Assembly (NCBI GenBank): GCA_003484785.1
Contig: DNAD01000246.1
Span: 540 to 7,002, forward strand
Length of the DNA stretch: 6,463 nucleotides
Reading direction: 5' to 3'
Origin: Lachnospiraceae bacterium
GTDB lineage: Bacteria > Bacillota > Clostridia > Lachnospirales > Lachnospiraceae
The stretch's first letter is position 1. Every line of letters starts with the position of its first letter. The notes under the pieces were generated by a model. That model was not told the origin of the DNA, searched no databases, and saw only the letters and a program-made list of their open reading frames with translations. A program made the translations under genes and the position numbers. Positions 1 through 5,015 of the stretch are shown here, in pieces.

Positions 1-573
1 CAGACTGCCGTGATCAGACAGATAGAGGCGGAGGAGGCAGCAAAGAAGAAGGCCGAGGAGGCCGCCCGGAAGAAAGCTGAGGAAGCCGCCAGAAAGAAAG
101 CTGAAGAGGAAGCAAAGAAGAAGGCTGAGGAAGGACAGAAGGAAGAGACCACGCCTAAGGACAGCAGTGAGGAAAAGGCAGAGAAGGAGGAGACCACTGC
201 CAAAGTAACGGACGATAACCCCGGAAATTCCTCCAAAGGAAAGGACATAGCCAACTTTGCCCTTCAATATGTAGGGAATCCCTATGTTGCCGGAGGAACC
301 AGCCTTACGGACGGCTGCGATTGTTCGGGCTTTACTCAGTCGGTATACAGTCACTTCGGTATTTCGCTTCCCAGAAATTCCAGCTCCCAGTCTGCAGCGG
401 GCAGGGAAGTAAGCTATGAAAACGCCCAGCCCGGCGATATCATTTATTACGGGGGGCATGTGGGGATCTATATAGGAGGCGGACAGATCGTGCACGCCAG
501 CACCCCGGCCAGCGGGATCAAGGTAAGTAATGCGCTGTATCGTTCTGTGATCACGGTAAGGCGTTTTGTATAG
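1..573 (+). CDS. NlpC/P60 family peptidoglycan hydrolase, 3' part (5' end outside window)
   Basis: The frame is open from base 1, so the true start lies upstream; a GTG at 10 is only an internal candidate. Residue numbers count from that GTG. Residues 6-46 form a charged helical linker of five 8-residue units of the type AEEAAKKK, followed by a Lys/Glu/Thr/Ser-rich hydrophilic spacer to about residue 77. The C-terminal domain (about 78-187) is NlpC/P60: the catalytic Cys lies in CDCSGF (C105), the His in GGHVGIYIG (H150), and a further polar residue in QIVHAS (H162). Enzymes of this family cleave peptide bonds in peptidoglycan stem peptides, typically D-Glu to diamino acid, outside the membrane. 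A signal peptide is expected in the missing N-terminus but cannot be seen. The helical linker resembles those of clostridial PcsB-like wall hydrolases. The family call is secure; substrate and cell-cycle role are inferred. Confidence 0.9.
   Translation, partial: QTAVIRQIEAEEAAKKKAEEAARKKAEEAARKKAEEEAKKKAEEGQKEETTPKDSSEEKAEKEETTAKVTDDNPGNSSKGKDIANFALQYVGNPYVAGGTSLTDGCDCSGFTQSVYSHFGISLPRNSSSQSAAGREVSYENAQPGDIIYYGGHVGIYIGGGQIVHASTPASGIKVSNALYRSVITVRRFV
28..147 (+). repeat. Degenerate 24-base tandem repeat coding the helical linker
   Basis: Five consecutive 24-base units encode AEEAAKKK, AEEAARKK (twice), AEEEAKKK and AEEGQKEE. Protein sequence is better conserved than codons (gcc/gca, aag/aaa and gag/gaa alternate), so the repeat is old or selected at protein level. 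Such K/E/A blocks form long single helices or coiled coils that hold the catalytic domain away from the membrane or wall. Confidence 0.75.
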
Positions 574-590
574 GCCGCAAACGGAATAAT

Positions 591-655
591 TGCTGTTATC
601 GAAAAGCCTGTGATCCGTCCTTAAACGGTAACAGGCAGTAAGCAGCAGACGGGAT
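591..655 (+). other. Intergenic region with overlapping inverted repeats
   Basis: The 105-base gap between the NlpC/P60 gene and the kinase gene holds several pairings. GCCTGT (606-611) pairs with ACAGGC (631-636) and encloses CCGT (615-618) with ACGG (625-628). An alternative arm at 591-600 pairs with 627-637 through CTGTTATC and GGTAACAG. A third pairing, ATCCGTC (613-619) with GACGGGAT (648-655, one bulge), is followed by TGTTTTATT and would act as a terminator-like stem. The first and third cannot form together as nested stems. I see no convincing -35/-10 pair here, so the heptose operon may read through from upstream or use a weak promoter. Confidence 0.4.
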
Positions 656-678
656 TGTTTTATTGAGAGGAGACAGAG

Positions 679-1653
679 ATGATAGTTGCAAGAAGTCCGC
701 TTCGTATTTCGCTGGGAGGAGGAGGAACGGATCTTCCTTCTTATTATGAGGAGCATGAGGGCTTTTTAATATCCGCAGCCATCGACAAATATGTGTATAT
801 AACCCTGCATCAGACCTTTGATGAAGGGTATCTTCTTAAATATTCAAAGCTTGAGAGGGCCTCGTCGATAGATGAGATCGAGCATCCCATAATAAGGGAA
901 GCATTAAAGCTCCTCAACTGGAAGGATCCCCACATAGAGATCTGTTCCATGGCCGATATCCCCGCGGGGACGGGACTTGGCTCCTCCAGCAGCTTTACCA
1001 CGGCTCTCTTGAAGGCTCTTCATGCCTATCAGGGGAATATTGTAAGCACAAGGACTCTGGCCGAGGAAGCCTGTGAGATCGAGATCAACCGGCTTAAGGA
1101 GCCCATCGGCAAGCAGGATCAGTATATCGCGGCCTACGGCGGTATCACCTGCATGGATTTTAAAAAGGACGGTTACGTATGGGTCGATCCTCTCAGGATA
1201 TCCAAAGAGACTCTCTATAACCTTGAGGATAATCTGTGTCTTTTCTTTACCGGCTTTTCACGTTCCGCAGGGGCGATACTTAAGGAGCAGGATGAGAAGA
1301 GCAGGAAGCATAACGACGATATGATAAAGAATCTCGATTTTGTAAAAAAGCTGGGCTATGAGAGCAAGGAGGCCTTTGAGAAGGGAGATCTTGAAAGATT
1401 CGCCGAAATAATGAATGTCCACTGGGAATATAAGAAGAAACGTTCGGGCGGAATGAGCAACGCAAGGATAGATGAGTGGTACGACCTGGCGCTTAAGAAC
1501 GGCGCTCTGGGAGGAAAGATGATAGGAGCCGGGGGCGGAGGGTTTCTGATGTTCTACGCCAGGGACAAGATAAAGCTTCGCCGGGTGCTCACGGAAACGG
1601 GAATGGAGGAGGTGCGCTTCCGTTTTGAGATGGAGGGCTCAAAGATCCTATGA
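679..1653 (+). CDS. hddA: D-glycero-D-manno-heptose 7-phosphate kinase (GHMP kinase, HddA-like)
   Basis: A 324-residue GHMP-superfamily kinase, the usual length for HddA. The N-terminus RSPLRISLGGGGTDLP (5-20) is characteristic of the heptose-7-phosphate/fucose kinase branch. IPAGTGLGSSSS (94-105) is the GHMP phosphate-binding loop, GKQDQY (144-149) carries the likely catalytic Asp (D147), and GAGGGGFLMFY (283-293) is GHMP motif 3. HddA uses ATP to phosphorylate C1 of D-glycero-D-manno-heptose 7-phosphate, giving the 1,7-bisphosphate, in the cytoplasm. The ATG at 679 follows AGGAG (668-672) by 6 bases. Its last bases overlap the next gene through ATGA (1650-1653), so translation is probably coupled. 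The neighbouring isomerase, phosphatase and nucleotidyltransferase support the heptose assignment over fucokinase or galactokinase-like alternatives. Anomeric preference is not readable; the HddA family is known for the alpha form. Confidence 0.88.
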   Translation: MIVARSPLRISLGGGGTDLPSYYEEHEGFLISAAIDKYVYITLHQTFDEGYLLKYSKLERASSIDEIEHPIIREALKLLNWKDPHIEICSMADIPAGTGLGSSSSFTTALLKALHAYQGNIVSTRTLAEEACEIEINRLKEPIGKQDQYIAAYGGITCMDFKKDGYVWVDPLRISKETLYNLEDNLCLFFTGFSRSAGAILKEQDEKSRKHNDDMIKNLDFVKKLGYESKEAFEKGDLERFAEIMNVHWEYKKKRSGGMSNARIDEWYDLALKNGALGGKMIGAGGGGFLMFYARDKIKLRRVLTETGMEEVRFRFEMEGSKIL

Positions 1654-3017
1654 TATCATCTGACAGACAAAACCTGACCCCCTGCAGTGATCTCCAGGTG
1701 GTGGTCCTTATGGGAGGCCTCGGGACAAGGCTTAAGGAATATACGAAGGAGACACCGAAACCGCTGGTGGATGTGGGAGGAAAGCCCTTTTTTGACTATG
1801 AGCTGATGCTGCTTGTGCACTATGGCTTCAGAAGGTTTCTGTTTCTGACAGGGTATCGTGAAGACATGATACGCAAGCACTACGGGGACGGCTCGGATCT
1901 TGGGATATCCATAAGCTACTGCTCTGACGGAGAGGAGCTTCTGGGAACGGGAGGAGCGGTCCGCCGCGCATGGGACCTTCTTGAGGATGATTTTATCGTT
2001 GTCTACAGCGATTCCTTTATGGATATCGATTATGAGGAGACAGTATTCCGTTACCTGAAGGGGAAGGAAGAGGGCAAACGGGCTCTGATGACCGTGCTTA
2101 GGAACAACAACAGGTTCGACAAGAGCAATGTGGTGCTTAAGGACGGGGAGATCCTTCTTTACGACAAGAAGAACATGACCGGTGAGATGGAGTATATCGA
2201 TTACGGGGTCTGTGTTTATGAAAAGTCGCTTTTTGAAGATTACGAATACGGTGTCAAATTTGACATAGCTGATTTGCAGAACAGGCTCAGCCTTGAAGAA
2301 AAGCTTGCTGCCCATGTGGTAAATAAGAGGTTTTATGAGATCGGAAGCCCCGCAGCCCTTGCCGAATTCAGAGAATATATCACGGAAAGGCTTGAAAAGA
2401 AACACGGGGCGGTCTTTCTTGACCGGGACGGGGTGCTTGATGAGATAGTCTTTAACGAGGATATCGAACAGCTTGATGCTCCCTTAAGCCTTTCGGAATT
2501 TAAGCTCTTCGGCCATGCCTCAAAGGCGCTTAAGCTTATAATGGATAAGGGATATTATCTGTTCATAGCCACAAACCAGCCCGGAGCCGCCAAGGGCAAG
2601 GCAAAGCTGCTTACTTTATACGATATAAACAATGAAATGGTCCGTGGCTTTAAGGAAGAGGGGATAGAGATAGAGGCTGTATACAGCTGCATCCACTATC
2701 CGAAACGTCTTCCTTATCTGAAGGAGGGCTTCGCAGGCTCTTTTGAAAGGTTCCTGATACAGCCCTGTGACTGCAGAAAGCCCAGGGAGGGGCTTATAAG
2801 GAGACCGCAGGATATTTATAACATAGATTACGACAATTCCTACATGGTTGGGGATTCTATCACGGACATACAGGCCGGGAGCGCTGCGGGGGTTAAGACA
2901 GCCTTTCTGGGAGATCTTAAGTGCGACGCCTGTAAGAAGCTGTGTGACATATCGCCCGATATGATCGTAAAGGATCTTCTCGATTTTGCCGAAAAGCTTG
3001 AACCATACAGGGGATGA
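1650..3017 (+). CDS. hddC-gmhB: Bifunctional sugar-1-phosphate nucleotidyltransferase / heptose-bisphosphate phosphatase (HddC-GmhB type fusion)
   Basis: One 455-residue protein with two enzyme domains. Residues about 16-248 are an NTP-transferase: VVVLMGGLGTRLKEYTKETPKPL (17-39 region) is the nucleotide-binding signature, LLGTGGAVRRA (98-107) follows, YSDS (119-122) carries the metal-binding Asp (D121), and YEIGSP (229-234) stands where many relatives have DIGTP. Residues about 253-455 are a HAD phosphatase of GmhB type: nucleophile motif LDRDGVLD (257-264, D258 and D260), TNQ (308-310), CRKP (375-378, K377) and GDSITD (401-406). The GmhB-type zinc ligands are visible as C347-x-H349 and C373-x-C375. 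Predicted chemistry: dephosphorylate heptose 1,7-bisphosphate at C7, then activate the 1-phosphate with NTP (GTP in HddC; not provable here). The GGAGG at 1632-1636 is 13 bases from the ATG, so ATGA coupling to the kinase gene probably drives initiation. The two domains join directly near residue 250, with no stop or frameshift. Confidence 0.87.
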   Translation: MISSDRQNLTPCSDLQVVVLMGGLGTRLKEYTKETPKPLVDVGGKPFFDYELMLLVHYGFRRFLFLTGYREDMIRKHYGDGSDLGISISYCSDGEELLGTGGAVRRAWDLLEDDFIVVYSDSFMDIDYEETVFRYLKGKEEGKRALMTVLRNNNRFDKSNVVLKDGEILLYDKKNMTGEMEYIDYGVCVYEKSLFEDYEYGVKFDIADLQNRLSLEEKLAAHVVNKRFYEIGSPAALAEFREYITERLEKKHGAVFLDRDGVLDEIVFNEDIEQLDAPLSLSEFKLFGHASKALKLIMDKGYYLFIATNQPGAAKGKAKLLTLYDINNEMVRGFKEEGIEIEAVYSCIHYPKRLPYLKEGFAGSFERFLIQPCDCRKPREGLIRRPQDIYNIDYDNSYMVGDSITDIQAGSAAGVKTAFLGDLKCDACKKLCDISPDMIVKDLLDFAEKLEPYRG

Positions 3018-3040
3018 TCCGCCAAAAGGCTGTGAATGGT
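3002..3040. repeat. Imperfect inverted repeat spanning the stop codon of the fusion gene
   Basis: ACCATACAG (3002-3010) can pair with CTGTGAATGGT (3030-3040) in nine base pairs with a two-base bulge, enclosing the stop codon at 3015-3017. The right part (3022-3045, core AAAAGGCTGTGAAT) matches 22 of 24 bases of 6414-6437 after cobO, where it is also one arm of a stem. It is therefore likely a degenerate copy of the same dispersed stem-loop element, lying in the 52-base gap before the isomerase gene. Confidence 0.5.
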
Positions 3041-3069
3041 AATACATAATAAGGAAAGGGGAGTATAAA

Positions 3070-3630
3070 ATGAGCATGGAGTATATTGACACTTATCTTG
3101 AGGAGACTCAGAGGATAGTTGAGACCGTTCCGAGACAGGAGATAGAAAAGGGCATAAATATCCTTAAAGATATAAAGGAAAAGGGCGGAAGGCTTTTCAT
3201 CCTCGGCGTGGGAGGAAGCGCGGCCAACGCCTCCCATGCGGTCAATGATTTCAGAAAGATAGGCGGTATCGAGACCTATGCTCCTACAGACAATGTGGCG
3301 GAGCTTACGGCGAGGACCAACGATGACGGCTGGGAGACGACCTTTGCCGAGTGGCTTAAGACATCAAAGATCTGCGATAAGGATGGGATCATGGTCTTTT
3401 CGGTAGGCGGAGGGAGCGAGACCACATCCCTTAATATAGTAAATGCCCTTAAGCTGGGAAAGGAAAGGGGAGCGAAGGTCATTTCCGTGGTATCGAGAAA
3501 CGGAGGCTATTCAAAGCAGGTTTCCGATGCCTGTGTGCTGATCCCGGTAGTTTCCGCGGAAAGGATCACGCCTCATGCCGAGGGCTGGCAGGGAGTAATC
3601 TGGCATCTTATGGTAAATGCCATAGCATAA
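3070..3630 (+). CDS. gmhA: SIS-domain sedoheptulose 7-phosphate isomerase (GmhA-like)
   Basis: A 186-residue single SIS-domain protein, close to the GmhA length. GVGGSAANASHAVNDF (46-61) is the phosphate-binding loop and first helix, SVGGGSETTSLN (111-122) the second phosphate-binding segment (Ser/Thr-rich, like STSGNS in Escherichia coli GmhA), and ERITPHAEGWQGVIWHL (164-180) the C-terminal active-site helix. GmhA converts sedoheptulose 7-phosphate to D-glycero-D-manno-heptose 7-phosphate in the cytoplasm. By eye D60 falls at the position of the E. coli catalytic Glu65, and the C-terminal His region is arranged differently, so this is a divergent subfamily. AGGGGAG (3057-3063) sits 6 bases before the ATG. 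It lies 52 bases after the fusion gene and 12 bases before the transaldolase gene. Other SIS sugar isomerases are possible, but the kinase and phosphatase neighbours argue for heptose. Confidence 0.83.
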   Translation: MSMEYIDTYLEETQRIVETVPRQEIEKGINILKDIKEKGGRLFILGVGGSAANASHAVNDFRKIGGIETYAPTDNVAELTARTNDDGWETTFAEWLKTSKICDKDGIMVFSVGGGSETTSLNIVNALKLGKERGAKVISVVSRNGGYSKQVSDACVLIPVVSAERITPHAEGWQGVIWHLMVNAIA

Positions 3631-3642
3631 AAGGGGGTAAAT

Positions 3643-4362
3643 ATGAGATTTGAAGATCTGAGAGTCACGGTTTACGCGGACGGCGCGGATATCGAGGGCA
3701 TGAAGGAGGAATACAGGAAGGGGTTTGTAAAGGGCTTTACCACTAATCCGACACTGATGAAGAAGGCCGGCGTTAAGGATTATATAAGCTTTGCGAAAGA
3801 AGCTCTTAAGGAGATCCCCGATCTGCCCCTTTCTCTTGAGGTCTTTGCCGATGATTTTGATACCATGGAGAAGGAGGCCAGAGTGATCTCTGCCCTCTCC
3901 GAAAATGTGTTTGTTAAGATCCCGATCACGAATTCCAAAGGGGAATCGAGCATACCTTTGATAAAAAAGCTTTCGGAGGATGGCATACGTCTGAATGTTA
4001 CCGCCATGCTTACGATCCCTCAGGTAAAGGATGCGGTGGCGGCTTTTAAAGACGGAACGGAGAATATCGTATCTGTTTTCGCCGGACGGATACTGGATAC
4101 CGGAGTAGATGCTGTTCCCGTGATGAAGGAGGTTGCACAGATCTGTAAAACAAAGCCGGGTACTCTTTCTCTCTGGGCCAGCTGCAGGGAGGTTTATAAT
4201 ATCATTCAGGCCGATCAGTGCGGCACGGATATCATCACGGTTACAAATGATATCCTTAAAAAGCTTCCAAACCTTGGAAAGGATCTGACAAAGCTTTCCC
4301 TGGAAACGGTGCAGATGTTCGTAAACGACGGAAAAAGCCTCGGCTTTTCCATCCTGTCGTAG
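3643..4362 (+). CDS. tal: Small transaldolase of the TalC/Fsa-like class, likely sedoheptulose 7-phosphate supply
   Basis: A 239-residue class I aldolase-fold protein, nearer the short TalC/Fsa group (about 215-220) than TalB (about 317). TTNPTL (33-38) is the family N-terminal motif. VFVKIPITN (89-97) carries the Schiff-base lysine K92. LNVTAMLT (117-124), VFAGRILDTG (145-154) and LWASCREVYN (178-187) are the remaining conserved strands. Transaldolase moves a dihydroxyacetone unit between sugar phosphates and can make sedoheptulose 7-phosphate plus glyceraldehyde 3-phosphate from fructose 6-phosphate and erythrose 4-phosphate. F146 falls where E. coli TalB has Phe178 and FsaA has a catalytic Tyr, which favours transaldolase over fructose 6-phosphate aldolase. 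It lies 12 bases after the isomerase with its own AGGGGG site (3632-3637), as the last gene of the operon. The inferred job is to feed the heptose pathway; a general pentose-phosphate role is also possible. Confidence 0.86.
   Translation: MRFEDLRVTVYADGADIEGMKEEYRKGFVKGFTTNPTLMKKAGVKDYISFAKEALKEIPDLPLSLEVFADDFDTMEKEARVISALSENVFVKIPITNSKGESSIPLIKKLSEDGIRLNVTAMLTIPQVKDAVAAFKDGTENIVSVFAGRILDTGVDAVPVMKEVAQICKTKPGTLSLWASCREVYNIIQADQCGTDIITVTNDILKKLPNLGKDLTKLSLETVQMFVNDGKSLGFSILS
4325..4360 (+). terminator. Possible stem-loop terminator overlapping the 3' end of the transaldolase gene
   Basis: GGAAAA (4330-4335) pairs with TTTTCC (4345-4350) around a GC-containing tip. ACGAC (4325-4329) pairs with GTCGT (4356-4360) across a 5-base bulge. 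The following bases, CCTTATTTCTGTCTC, are only moderately T-rich, so termination would be weak. No better terminator for the heptose operon is visible before the next promoter. Confidence 0.3.
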
Positions 4363-4427
4363 CCTTATTTCTGTCTCTAAATAACATGCCTGAGGGTGGT
4401 TTCATTGTGTATATTTAACAAAAATAC

Positions 4428-4449
4428 CGTGTATTTCGGGAAAAACACG
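4428..4449. repeat. 22-base inverted repeat just upstream of the DUF6465-like gene promoter
   Basis: CGTGT (4428-4432) and ACACG (4445-4449) are perfect arms, extended inwards by TTT/AAA across one A-A mismatch to a CGGG loop. It ends 8 bases before the -35 box at 4458. It could be a protein-binding operator or the last hairpin of the preceding operon; no T-run follows, which argues against a strong terminator. The rest of 4363-4427 shows nothing I can name. Confidence 0.35.
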
Positions 4450-4457
4450 AAGATTAT

Positions 4458-4486
4458 TTGACAAAACGGATTAATTGTTCTATATT
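4458..4486 (+). promoter_or_regulatory. Sigma-A type promoter for the DUF6465-like gene
   Basis: A perfect -35 box TTGACA (4458-4463) is followed after exactly 17 bases by TATATT (4481-4486), one change from the -10 consensus. Transcription should start near 4492-4494, giving a leader of about 105 bases before the ATG at 4598. The upstream bases are A/T-rich. It is the strongest promoter in the window, and it separates the DUF6465-like gene from the heptose operon. Confidence 0.85.
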
Positions 4487-4503
4487 ATCACAATGAAGCA
4501 AAT

Positions 4504-4588
4504 AGCGCGGGCCAATGGTGGCTGCCGCAGGTGCCGTAGTTAAGGCGCTTCGCATGGATCAAGCGGCTGCCTGAAGGAATGAAAGGAG
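4504..4588 (+). promoter_or_regulatory. Structured 5' leader of the DUF6465-like gene, pseudoknot-capable
   Basis: The leader is richer in G and C than the promoter region before it. A stem of nine pairs with one bulge joins CAGGTGCCG (4528-4536) to CGGCTGCCTG (4564-4573). Its loop contains GCGCT (4545-4549), complementary to AGCGC upstream (4504-4508), so an H-type pseudoknot is possible. A small hairpin GCCA/TGGC (4511-4522) sits between. CGCTT/AAGCG (4546-4550 with 4561-4565) is a competing pairing. The ribosome site AAAGGAG (4582-4588), 9 bases before the ATG, begins 8 bases after the long stem. I do not recognise a known riboswitch class. A regulatory function is inferred from pairing alone. 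Confidence 0.45.
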
Positions 4589-4597
4589 AAATAAGTC

Positions 4598-4939
4598 ATG
4601 GCAGAAGAAAAGAAACCTGTTGCGGTTGCTAGCAAAACAGAGACATCAAAGACCGAGGCTAAGGCAGAATCAAAGAAGGCAGAGCCCCGTAAGGAAGAGC
4701 CTAAGAAGGCACCTTCAAAGAAGTCTCCGGCTAAAAAGACTGAGGTTAAGGAGAGCATCGTTGTTCAGCATAACGGAGTTGACGTTTCGGAAAAGGATCT
4801 GTTCAAGAACGCCAGGGCTGCTTATAAAAAGGCCGGACATAAGGATGAAGTCAAGAGCGTGACTATTTATATCAACGCGGACGAAGGAAAGTATTATCCT
4901 GTAGTTAACGGTACTCCTGTTGACGGGATCGATCTGTAG
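4598..4939 (+). CDS. DUF6465-like small protein with a basic, disordered N-terminal tail
   Basis: A 113-residue protein of unknown function. Residues 1-52 are low complexity, made almost entirely of Lys, Glu, Ala, Pro, Ser and Thr, with KKAPSKKSPAKK-like stretches resembling histone H1 or bacterial nucleoid-protein tails. Residues 53-113 form a compact domain: SIVVQHNGVDV (53-63), a Lys-rich helix (64-80), then VKSVTIYINADEGKYYPVVNGT (85-106). I recognise the C-terminal pattern as DUF6465-like, a family seen mainly in Lachnospiraceae; this is from memory. There is no signal peptide, membrane segment or catalytic motif. It has its own strong promoter, structured leader, good AAAGGAG site and terminator, so it is a highly expressed-looking single-gene unit. 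Nucleic-acid binding is possible given the basic tail, but unproven. Confidence 0.8.
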   Translation: MAEEKKPVAVASKTETSKTEAKAESKKAEPRKEEPKKAPSKKSPAKKTEVKESIVVQHNGVDVSEKDLFKNARAAYKKAGHKDEVKSVTIYINADEGKYYPVVNGTPVDGIDL

Positions 4940-4962
4940 GATGAGTTATAAATAAATGTGAC

Positions 4963-4996
4963 GAAAAGGCATCACCTGTTCCGGGTGGTGCTTTTC
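4963..4996 (+). terminator. Intrinsic terminator after the DUF6465-like gene
   Basis: GAAAAGGCATCACC (4963-4976) pairs with GGTGGTGCTTTTC (4984-4996) with one G-T wobble and one bulged G, leaving a 7-base loop. The A-run in the left arm and the TTTT in the right arm make it an A/T-flanked hairpin typical of Rho-independent terminators. It starts 24 bases after the stop codon and ends 19 bases before the thioesterase ATG, so some read-through could feed that gene. Confidence 0.8.
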
Positions 4997-5015
4997 ATTA
5001 TGGGGAGTATTATTT

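Noticed and set aside
28..147. Tandem repeats considered as a CRISPR or satellite array
   Set aside because: The units are contiguous 24-base coding repeats without spacers and keep the reading frame of the hydrolase linker.
1656..2405. Long open frame on the minus strand (249 codons)
   Set aside because: It lies entirely opposite the fusion gene, shows no recognisable domain and has no independent start context. It is a shadow of the purine-rich coding strand.
2616..3092. Minus-strand open frame of 158 codons
   Set aside because: It is opposite the HAD domain with its catalytic motifs and is low-complexity without family resemblance.
4493..4543. A 16-codon reading frame starting ATG at 4493 in the leader of the DUF6465-like gene (MKQIARANGGCRRCRS)
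   Set aside because: It would start at or within a base or two of the predicted transcript start, with no room for a ribosome site, and it overlaps the long stem. A leaderless leader peptide is possible, but nothing supports it.
4501..4597. Known riboswitch (cobalamin, TPP, ZTP, c-di-GMP, fluoride, guanidine, manganese)
   Set aside because: I looked for the conserved core sequences I remember for these classes and found none. A covariance-model search would settle it.
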